Shown here: positions 57,522-64,000 of the stretch, in pieces
Numbering within the stretch: the stretch's first letter is position 1
Layout: each line of letters begins with the position of its first letter
Origin: Paracoccus sediminilitoris
Lineage (GTDB): Bacteria > Pseudomonadota > Alphaproteobacteria > Rhodobacterales > Rhodobacteraceae
Direction: 5' to 3'
Length of the DNA: 64,000 nucleotides
Assembly (NCBI RefSeq): GCF_003259195.1
Contig: NZ_QJPK01000007.1
Span: 62,001 to 126,000 of the forward strand
The notes under the pieces: model-generated
The model's database searches: none
What the model was told of the DNA's origin: nothing
Seen by the model: only the letters and a program-made list of their open reading frames with translations
Made by a program: the position numbers and the translations under genes

Positions 57522-57571
57522 TTGCGTCCCGCGGCGAGGCGGGGGGCTGCCTGCCCCCCGCACCCCCCGGG
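57522..57571. repeat. REP-like hairpin repeat, copy 2
   Basis: TTGCGTCCCGCG then GCGGGGGGC (57539-57547) pairing with GCCCCCCGC (57553-57561), then ACCCCCCG. Same order and spacing as the copy at 47023, in the other stem variant, again between two convergent genes. Confidence 0.75.
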
Positions 57572-57581
57572 CGTCGCGCCC

Positions 57582-59384
57582 TCAGGTCAACGGGCGCGTC
57601 ACCTGTTCCAGCCAGGCCCGATCGGTTTCATCCAGTGCATCGGACAGGGCGTTGCGGACCTGTGCGTGATAGCCATCCAGCCAATCCCGTTCATCGCCCG
57701 ACAGCGCTGCGACATCGATCAGCCGGCGGTCGATGGGGCAGAGCGTCAGCGTGTCGAAGCCCAGCATCTGGCGTCCCGGCTCGGCCTCGACCGGTTCGAT
57801 GGCTATCAGGTTTTCCAGGCGGATGCCGAAGGCCCCTTCGCGGTAATAGCCCGGTTCGTTCGACAGGATCATTCCGGCCTCCAGCGCGATGTCGCTGGCA
57901 CGGCTGATGCGGATCGGGCCTTCGTGGACGCAAAGCGCCGCGCCGACGCCGTGGCCGGTGCCGTGATCGAAGTCCAGTCCTTGGGCCCACAGAAATTGCC
58001 GCGCCAACGCATCCAGGTGACCGCCCGTGACCCCCTTGGGAAAGCGCGCGCGGCTGAGCGCGATCATCCCGCGCAGCACCGCCGTAAAGGGCGCGACGGC
58101 ATCGCGGTCGATCGTGCCGATCGGCACCGTCCGCGTGATGTCGGTGGTGCCGCAATCATATTGCCCGCCGCTGTCGATCAGCAGCAGGTCGCCATCCGCG
58201 ATGGGACGGTTGGTGGCTTCGGACACGCGGTAATGGACGATGGCGCCGTTCGGGCCCGCGCCCATGATGGTGTCGAAGCTGATGTCGAGGATGCCCTGGT
58301 CGCGGCGGAACTGCTCCAACTGGCGGACGACGTCGATTTCCGTCAGCGTGCCGGGGGCTTGGCGGTCCAGCCAGGACAGAAGTCGCACCATGGCGACGCC
58401 GTCCTGTCGGTGGGCCTTGCGCATGCCTGAAAGTTCGGCCGTGTTCTTGCGGGCCTTGGGCAGGATGGCCGGGTCCGAACCGCGCGCGATATCCGTGCCT
58501 GCGGCTTCCAGGATGCGGAAGGCGGCTTCAGGGGCGGTGGCGGGATCAAGGCGGACGGGGCCTTCCAGGTCGGTCAGCGCCGCCGACAGGGCGTCGGGCG
58601 GCAGGATGGTGACCTGGTTGCCCAGATGGGCGCGCATGTCGTCGTCGAACTTGGCAGGGTCGGCAAAAAGCGCCATCGCGCCGCTGTCCGACAGGACAGC
58701 AAAGGACTGCACGATGGGGTTCTTGGGGACATCGCTGCCGCGGATGTTCAGCAGCCAGGAAATCGAATCCGGCAGCGACAGCAAGGCAGCGGCCTGACCT
58801 TCGGCCTTGAGTTCGGCGGCAAGGCGGGCGCGCTTGTCCTGCGCCGTTTCGCCAGCCCATTCGGCGGGGTAGGCGCGGGTCCGGCCCACGGGGGCGTCGG
58901 GGCGGTCGTGCCAGATGGCGTCGACCGGATTTGAATCCACGGCGATCAGGCCGATATTGCTGCCCTCCAGCGCGCGCTCCATCCCCTCGATCTCCTTGCG
59001 GGTATGCAGCCAGGGGTCGAAGCCCACGCGCCCGCCCTTGGGCAGCGCCTCTCGCAGCCAGTCGGAGGGGCGGGTTTCGGGCCAGGGGACGGGGGTGAAA
59101 TGGGCCGCGTCGATCTGGCTGCGCACCTGCACGCGATAGCGACCGTCGATAAAGACGCCTGCCTGATCCGTGGTGATGATCGCAAAACCCGCGCTGCCGG
59201 TGAAGCCCGTCAGCCAGGCCAGGCGCGCATCGGCATCGGCGACATATTCGCCCTGATGGGCATCGGCACGCGGCACGATGAACCCCGCCAGATCGTGGTC
59301 GCGCAGCATCGCGCGCAGGTCCGACAGGCGCTGCGGGTGGTTATTGCCGCCGGCCGGGTCGTCGAAGGTCTGGAAGGGGGTCAT
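57582..59384 (-). CDS. Aminopeptidase P family metallopeptidase (M24B)
   Basis: 600 residues, the long three-domain form. Two creatinase N-like domains (1-~155, ~160-310) precede the pita-bread catalytic domain. Metal ligands are seen in LIDSGGQYDCGTTDITR (two Asp), GTGHGVG (His), NEPGYY (Glu) and RLENL (Glu). It removes an N-terminal residue ahead of proline. The ATG at 59384 overlaps the stop of the UPF0173 hydrolase gene (ATGA), so the two are coupled. No signal peptide, hence cytoplasmic. Confidence 0.94.
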   Translation of the reverse strand: MTPFQTFDDPAGGNNHPQRLSDLRAMLRDHDLAGFIVPRADAHQGEYVADADARLAWLTGFTGSAGFAIITTDQAGVFIDGRYRVQVRSQIDAAHFTPVPWPETRPSDWLREALPKGGRVGFDPWLHTRKEIEGMERALEGSNIGLIAVDSNPVDAIWHDRPDAPVGRTRAYPAEWAGETAQDKRARLAAELKAEGQAAALLSLPDSISWLLNIRGSDVPKNPIVQSFAVLSDSGAMALFADPAKFDDDMRAHLGNQVTILPPDALSAALTDLEGPVRLDPATAPEAAFRILEAAGTDIARGSDPAILPKARKNTAELSGMRKAHRQDGVAMVRLLSWLDRQAPGTLTEIDVVRQLEQFRRDQGILDISFDTIMGAGPNGAIVHYRVSEATNRPIADGDLLLIDSGGQYDCGTTDITRTVPIGTIDRDAVAPFTAVLRGMIALSRARFPKGVTGGHLDALARQFLWAQGLDFDHGTGHGVGAALCVHEGPIRISRASDIALEAGMILSNEPGYYREGAFGIRLENLIAIEPVEAEPGRQMLGFDTLTLCPIDRRLIDVAALSGDERDWLDGYHAQVRNALSDALDETDRAWLEQVTRPLT

Positions 59385-60073
59385 AGGTCGATGGCCTTCA
59401 TGATCTGCGGTTCGATCACCTGCACGTCGGGAAGGGCCTGTACCATCACCGACGCGTCCTGTTCCAGCGCATCGAAGGTTTTGTAATGGCAGGGGATCAC
59501 CGTCTTGAAGTTGAAATAGCGCTTGGCGGCATAGCTGGCGCGGCTCATGTCCATGGTGAAATGACCGCCCGCACAAAGGATGCCGATATCGGGTTTGTGC
59601 AGGTCGCCCATCCAGTCCATGTCGGCCATGATGTCGGTATCGCCCGACAGATAGATGACATGGCCTTCCGCGGCGATCATGTAGCCAGCCTCGGCGCCGG
59701 CATAGATCGGTCCGTCGGGACCACTGAGCGAGCTGGAGTGGCAGGCATTGACCATCGTCACCTGCACGCCTGCCAGATCGACGGTACCGCCCTTGTTGAA
59801 GCCGATGCCTGCGATCTTGTGATCCGACTCCCAGAAGCTGATCAGGTCAAAGATGCCCACGACGGGGATCTGCAATTCGCGGGCCAGGGACAGGGCGTCG
59901 CCGCTGTGATCGCCATGGCCGTGGGTCAGCAGGATATGGGTTGCGCCTTGGATGGCCTGATCGCGCTGGTCCTGTGGAAAGGCGGGGTTTCCGGTCATCC
60001 AGGGGTCGATCAGGATCACGGCATCCCCGGTTTCCAGTCGAAAGCCGGAGTGTCCAAGCCAGGTCAGTTTCAT
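59381..60073 (-). CDS. UPF0173-type metal-dependent hydrolase (UlaG-like beta-lactamase fold)
   Basis: 230 residues from the second of two adjacent ATGs (60073), which stands six bases after AAGGAG. Metallo-beta-lactamase fold: it opens with LTWLGHSGF, has HGHGDH at 51-56, YLSGDTD and a late PCHYKTFD. UPF0173 proteins are of unknown substrate; UlaG relatives open ascorbate lactone phosphate. Coupled by overlap to the aminopeptidase P gene, which may mean a joint role, but none is known to me. Confidence 0.9.
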   Translation of the reverse strand: MKLTWLGHSGFRLETGDAVILIDPWMTGNPAFPQDQRDQAIQGATHILLTHGHGDHSGDALSLARELQIPVVGIFDLISFWESDHKIAGIGFNKGGTVDLAGVQVTMVNACHSSSLSGPDGPIYAGAEAGYMIAAEGHVIYLSGDTDIMADMDWMGDLHKPDIGILCAGGHFTMDMSRASYAAKRYFNFKTVIPCHYKTFDALEQDASVMVQALPDVQVIEPQIMKAIDL

Positions 60074-60160
60074 CATGGGCTCCTTGATGGCAATGTCGCG
60101 CAAAGCTTAGCGGCGCGAGGGCGCAGTGACCACAACACCCGCCGTGGCCTGCGGGTTGCT

Positions 60161-61900
60161 TCAGGTGACGGCGGCGGCATCGTCCAGCCTCAGGCGCAGG
60201 CGTTCGCGCCCGCCCCATGTGGACAGTTCCAGCTTGCCTGCCAAGTGAAAGCGACGGCCCTTGGCGCCGATCAGCGCGGGTCCCAGGGGGCCGTCCATGG
60301 CGCCCCAGGCGACGGCCTCCATCGCGGGTGCGCCGGGGGTGCGGAAGGACAGACGCAGATGCCGGTCCCCCATGGTCGAGGCGCTGTCGATCAGCTGGTC
60401 GGCAAAGGCAAAGCGCGGCGCGGGGGCGGCTTGGCCATAGGGGCCCGCATCCTCCAGCAGCCTGAACATGTCGGGCGTGGCCCCCGCCGTTTCCAGCAGC
60501 CCCGAAATGCGCAGATCGCCGCCGCCGGTGCGGCCCGCCAGATCGCGCTCCAGCAGGTCCGACAGCCGCGCCATGGCGGCGGGGATCTGATCCTCGGCCA
60601 CGGTCAGCCCGGCGGCCATTTCATGCCCGCCCCCCTTGATCAGCAACCCTTCGCGGGCCAGCCGCTGGATGGCGCGGCCCAGATCGACGCCCGGAACCGA
60701 CCGGGCCGACCCCTTGCCGATGCCGCCGTCCACCCCGATCACCACGGATGGCAGGTCGGTGGCCTCTTTCACGCGGGCGGCGACGATGCCGACCACGCCC
60801 GGATGCCAGCCTTGGCCCGCGGCCCAGGACAGGCGGGTGTCCATGCGCGCCTCGACCTGGGCCAGGGCCTCGGTGCGGACGGCGGCCTCGATGGTGCGGC
60901 GGTCGCGGTTCAGGTCGTCCAGCTGCTTGGCCAGCTGCGCCGCCTGCGCCGGGTCGCGTGACGCCAGGCATTGCGCGCCCAGATCGGCGCGGCCCACGCG
61001 GCCCCCGGCATTGATGCGCGGTCCCAGCAGGAACCCCAGGTGGAAGGCCGCGGGCGGGCCGTCCAGCCGGGCGATGTCCGACAGCGCCACCAGCCCCGGC
61101 CGCTGCCTACGCGCCATGACCGCCAGCCCGGACCGCACGAAGGCGCGGTTCACGCCCACCAGGGGCGCGACATCGGCGACGGTCGCCAGCGCCACCAGAT
61201 CCAGCATCGCCATCAGGTCCGGCTGGGGCAGGCCCTTGTCGCGCAGGATGCGCCCGCATTGCACCAGCGTCAGGAACACCACCGCCGCCGCGCAGAGGTG
61301 GCCAAGGCTGCCGTCCTCGTCTACGCGGTTGGGGTTCACTACGGCCAGGGCGGGGGGCAGTGTCTCGCCGCCCAGGTGGTGGTCCAGCACGATGACCTGC
61401 GCCCCCTTGGCCGCCGCCAACGCATCATGGCTGAGCGTGCCGCAGTCGACGCAGATGATCAGGTCATGTTCGGCGGCCAGCGCTGCCATGGCGGGTTCGT
61501 TCGGGCCGTATCCTTCGTCGATGCGGTCGGGAATATAAAGCGTCGCCTTGCGCCCCTGCTGGTGCAGCCAGTCGATCAGCAGCGCCGCCGAGGTGCCGCC
61601 ATCGACGTCGTAATCGGCAAAGATGGCGATGCGTTCGCCGCCTGTGGCGGCCGCGACGATGCGGTCTGCGGCGGTCTGCATGTCGCGCAGGCTCAGCGGA
61701 TCGGGCAACAGGTCGCGCAGTTTGGGCGAGAGGAAAGCCTGCGCATCCATCGGTTCGACCGCGCGTTCGGCCAGCACGCGGGCGACGGGCAGGGGCAGCG
61801 CCGCCTGCTGCGCCAGGCCTTCGGCGCGGCGTTCCAGATCGGCGGCGGGGCCGATCCAGCGCCGCCCGGTGACCGATGTATCGATGCCCAGGAATGCCAC
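60161..61900 (-). CDS. recJ: Single-stranded-DNA-specific exonuclease RecJ
   Basis: 579 residues from a GTG at 61900 that gives the family opening (V/M)AFLGIDTS. DHH-family 5'-3' nuclease for recombination and mismatch repair: motif I DYDVDG at 96-101, VDCG near 151, D173-H174-H175 in motif III, then DHHA1-type and OB domains (KGGGHEMAAGLTV near 480). Forty-eight bases separate it from glpX upstream in the same direction; relatives keep glpX-recJ together too. Confidence 0.97.
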   Translation of the reverse strand: MAFLGIDTSVTGRRWIGPAADLERRAEGLAQQAALPLPVARVLAERAVEPMDAQAFLSPKLRDLLPDPLSLRDMQTAADRIVAAATGGERIAIFADYDVDGGTSAALLIDWLHQQGRKATLYIPDRIDEGYGPNEPAMAALAAEHDLIICVDCGTLSHDALAAAKGAQVIVLDHHLGGETLPPALAVVNPNRVDEDGSLGHLCAAAVVFLTLVQCGRILRDKGLPQPDLMAMLDLVALATVADVAPLVGVNRAFVRSGLAVMARRQRPGLVALSDIARLDGPPAAFHLGFLLGPRINAGGRVGRADLGAQCLASRDPAQAAQLAKQLDDLNRDRRTIEAAVRTEALAQVEARMDTRLSWAAGQGWHPGVVGIVAARVKEATDLPSVVIGVDGGIGKGSARSVPGVDLGRAIQRLAREGLLIKGGGHEMAAGLTVAEDQIPAAMARLSDLLERDLAGRTGGGDLRISGLLETAGATPDMFRLLEDAGPYGQAAPAPRFAFADQLIDSASTMGDRHLRLSFRTPGAPAMEAVAWGAMDGPLGPALIGAKGRRFHLAGKLELSTWGGRERLRLRLDDAAAVT

Positions 61901-61948
61901 GTCGCGCCCACCTTTGCCTTGAAACGAATGTCGTGGCGCTTCCTTAGC

Positions 61949-62914
61949 CTAGTTGACCGGGTTGCGGTAGGTCATGCGCCGGACCGATCCGGTGGCCGAA
62001 CGCATCAGGACGGTCTCGGTCGTCAGGAAGCCGGGTTCGCGCTGGACGCCGGCCACGACCAGCCCGTCCGTCACGCCCGTGGCGGCAAAGACGACATCGG
62101 CGCGCACCATGTCCTGCAGGGCATAGATCCGGTCGGGATCGGTCAGCCCTGCATCGCGGGCCCGCGCGCGATCCTCGTCGTTGCGCAGGACCAGACGCCC
62201 CCAGATCTGCCCGCCCATGCATTTCAGCGCGCAGGCCGCCAGCACGCCCTCGGGGGCACCGCCGATGCCCATATAGATGTCGACGCCGGTCAGGTCGGGT
62301 TCGGCCACGTGGATGACGCCCGGGATGTCCCCGTCCGAGATCAGCCTGATCGCCGCGCCTGTCTGGCGCAGTTCGGCGATCATGTCCTCGTGACGCGGGC
62401 GTTCCAGAATGCAGACGGTGATGTCGCAGATGTCGCAGCCGCGGGCCTGCGCCAGCACGCGGACCCGTTCGGCGGGGGGCATGTCCAGATGGATCAGGTC
62501 GGCCGGATAGCCCGGCCCGATGGCCAGCTTGTCCATATAGACCTGGGGCGCGGCCAGCAGGCTGTCGCGGGGCGCCATGGCGACGACGGTCATGGCATTG
62601 GCCTTGCCCTTGGCCGTCAGGGTGCTGCCCTCCAGCGGGTCCAGCGCGATGTCGACATCGGGGCCTTTGCCGGTCCCGATGGATTGGCCGGTATAGAGCA
62701 GCGGGGTCTGGCCCGGCGCGCCTTCTCCGATGACGATCCGGCCGGTCATGGCCATCTGGGCCAGCTGGTCCTGCATGGCGGTGGCGGCCGCATGATGGGC
62801 GGCGCGTTCGTCACCCCGTCCGATGAACGGGGCCGAAGCCTGGGCCGCAGCCTCGCTTGCGCGGCTCAGCCCCAGTGACATCAGGCGGTCGTTGAAATCC
62901 CCTGGCGCGGTCAT
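61949..62914 (-). CDS. glpX: Class II fructose-1,6-bisphosphatase
   Basis: 321 residues. It dephosphorylates fructose bisphosphate in gluconeogenesis, and in some relatives also sedoheptulose bisphosphate. GEGAP (63-67), DPLEGST at 92-98, and GIGGAPEGVLAACALK are GlpX hallmarks; the metal ligand D35 sits in GRGDERAA. AGGA lies ten bases before the ATG. Probably cotranscribed with recJ. Confidence 0.97.
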   Translation of the reverse strand: MTAPGDFNDRLMSLGLSRASEAAAQASAPFIGRGDERAAHHAAATAMQDQLAQMAMTGRIVIGEGAPGQTPLLYTGQSIGTGKGPDVDIALDPLEGSTLTAKGKANAMTVVAMAPRDSLLAAPQVYMDKLAIGPGYPADLIHLDMPPAERVRVLAQARGCDICDITVCILERPRHEDMIAELRQTGAAIRLISDGDIPGVIHVAEPDLTGVDIYMGIGGAPEGVLAACALKCMGGQIWGRLVLRNDEDRARARDAGLTDPDRIYALQDMVRADVVFAATGVTDGLVVAGVQREPGFLTTETVLMRSATGSVRRMTYRNPVN

Positions 62915-62995
62915 GTCGGTGGTGTCCTTGTCCTCATCCCCCGACCGCTTCTAGGGGGCGGACCGGGGCGGACAAGCCCGGGCGCGGGGCGCGCG

Positions 62996-63253
62996 TCAGC
63001 TTTCGCTGAGTTCCAGCGCCAGCGCATGGATGCGCGGCACGATGTCGCCAAGCCGGTCATGGACCAGGCGGTGGCGCTGCAGCCGCGTCAGGCCGGAGAA
63101 GGCGGGGCTGGCCAGGCGGATGCGGAAATGGCTTTCGCCACCCTCGCGGAATCCTGAATGGCCCCGGTGGCTTTCGCTTTCGTCCAGGATTTCCAGCTGC
63201 GTGGGGGTCAGGCCCTGCAGCCGCTCGGTCATCTCATCCGCAATCATCCGCAT
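62996..63253 (-). CDS. bolA: BolA family protein
   Basis: 85 residues (83 from the ATG at 63247). The BolA signature ESHRGHSGFREGGESHF is complete, with the histidines that share a 2Fe-2S cluster with monothiol glutaredoxins. It divides 76 bases with the divergent J-domain gene, the usual neighbour in Rhodobacteraceae. Which BolA paralogue it is cannot be told here. Confidence 0.94.
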   Translation of the reverse strand: MRMIADEMTERLQGLTPTQLEILDESESHRGHSGFREGGESHFRIRLASPAFSGLTRLQRHRLVHDRLGDIVPRIHALALELSES

Positions 63254-63329
63254 AACTTTTCGTCAAGCCCTTTCATGTGCCGCCAGATAGCATAGACTGC
63301 CGCCTCCGAGTCGCAAAGGTGCCCCAACC

Positions 63330-63959
63330 ATGAGCAAGAACGACCCGTTTGGTTTCGACATTTCGGCTGCCAAGGACAAGAAACGCAAGTCCAAAGGCCG
63401 TCGAGGGATGTCGGGTGCCTTCGAAACGTCGACCCGCGTGTGCGAACGCGAGGGTTGTGACGAACCCGGTCAGTATCGCGCCCCCAAGAATCCCCGGAAT
63501 CTGGATGACTATTTCTGGTTCTGCAAGGACCATGTCCGCGAATACAATGCCAACTGGAACTATTTCCAAGGTCAGTCCGAGGAGGAATTCCAGCAGTTCA
63601 TCGACAATGCCACGGTGTGGGAACGGCCGACCAAGCCCTTCCGCAAAAGCGTCGAGGAACAGAAATGGGCCCGCCACGGCGTCAGCGATCCGCACGAGAT
63701 CCTGGGTGCGAACGGCACCGCCCCCGAAGCCCGCGCTCAGGTCAGCACGCGAAAGCTGCCGCCGACCGAACGACGTGCGCTGGACATCCTGGAAGCCAAG
63801 GACAGCTGGACCCGCCCCGAAATTCGCAAGAAATACAAATCGCTGGTCAAGGACCTGCATCCCGACATGAACGGCGGCGATCGTTCCGACGAGGATCGCC
63901 TGTCCGAAGTGGTCTGGGCTTGGGATCAGATCAAGGACAGCCGTTTCATCCGCGACTGA
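63330..63959 (+). CDS. J-domain protein with N-terminal Cys/His zinc-like site
   Basis: 209 residues. The C-terminal ~65 residues form a J domain with the Hsp70-stimulating HPD at 177-179. The first part has a basic start (KDKKRKSKGRR) and C38-x4-C43 ... C65-x2-H68, which looks like a zinc site, then an aromatic-rich helix (YFWFCKDHVREYNANWNYF). This build differs from DnaJ (no G/F region, J domain at the end) and is typical of a Rhodobacteraceae co-chaperone near bolA and cobS. The client is unknown. Confidence 0.9.
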   Translation: MSKNDPFGFDISAAKDKKRKSKGRRGMSGAFETSTRVCEREGCDEPGQYRAPKNPRNLDDYFWFCKDHVREYNANWNYFQGQSEEEFQQFIDNATVWERPTKPFRKSVEEQKWARHGVSDPHEILGANGTAPEARAQVSTRKLPPTERRALDILEAKDSWTRPEIRKKYKSLVKDLHPDMNGGDRSDEDRLSEVVWAWDQIKDSRFIRD

Positions 63960-63967
63960 TCACGGCA

Positions 63968-63988
63968 AAGGGGGCGATCGGCCCCCTT
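63968..63988 (+). terminator. Hairpin behind the J-domain gene
   Basis: AAGGGGGC (63968-63975), loop GATCG, GCCCCCTT (63981-63988): a perfect 8-bp stem nine bases after the stop. The downstream T run is poor; the window ends shortly after. Confidence 0.7.
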
Positions 63989-64000
63989 ACGGTCGTTTCC

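Overview
The window looks like chromosome of a high-GC alphaproteobacterium of the Rhodobacteraceae, most probably Paracoccus or a close relative. The grounds are strong GC and third-position bias, gene content (ilvC, PA0069-type radical SAM protein, DUF4167 protein behind prfA-prmC, bolA/J-domain pair, class II FBPase with recJ) and a class III transaminase that I recall as very close to the Paracoccus denitrificans amine transaminase. It is gene-dense core genome: no gap exceeds 300 bases, and I see no tRNA, rRNA, CRISPR array, insertion sequence, integrase or phage gene.

Layout. 1-10.7 kb: a cut-off Lrp/AsnC regulator diverging from ilvC across a perfect dyad, yghU, a radical SAM protein, a homocysteine methyltransferase, the rpsF-rpsR-rplI operon, a rhodanese, speB, prfA-prmC and a DUF4167 protein. 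10.7-18.5 kb: one six-gene envelope run on the minus strand, lptF-lptG-lptD-surA-pdxA-rsmA, mostly joined by ATGA overlaps. It diverges from pepA-holC, an arrangement also known around E. coli pepA/lptF. 20.5-32.1 kb: a complete nitrogen-scavenging block on the minus strand, urease ureD-A-J-B-C-E-F-G followed by the urea ABC transporter urtABCDE, so uptake, hydrolysis and nickel supply sit together. 32.2-37.7 kb: olsB, an AI-2E-type permease, ndk, fabD-fabG-acpP and dps.

37.7-47 kb: a sulfotransferase divergent from a GT14-type glycosyltransferase (possible surface-glycan pair), a HIT protein, an ABC ATPase, two tiny zinc proteins, polA, and the queC-queD-queE operon behind what reads as a preQ1-I riboswitch whose last bases are the Shine-Dalgarno. 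47-64 kb: miaB, a TfoX C-terminal-type protein, a secreted alpha/beta hydrolase, the amine transaminase, comEC, gltX, gltA, a diverged SDR protein, aminopeptidase P, an UPF0173 hydrolase, recJ, glpX, bolA and a J-domain protein.

The strongest non-coding signals are the preQ1 riboswitch, the 9-bp dyad before ilvC, a twice-occurring GC-rich hairpin repeat at 3' gene ends, and a run of intrinsic terminators that all finish in T5-6 followed by CAT. I found no convincing undescribed multi-gene system; the less understood pieces are the sulfotransferase/glycosyltransferase pair, the low-complexity DUF4167 protein, the HEAT-like front half of UrtB and the SDR protein without its usual catalytic serine.
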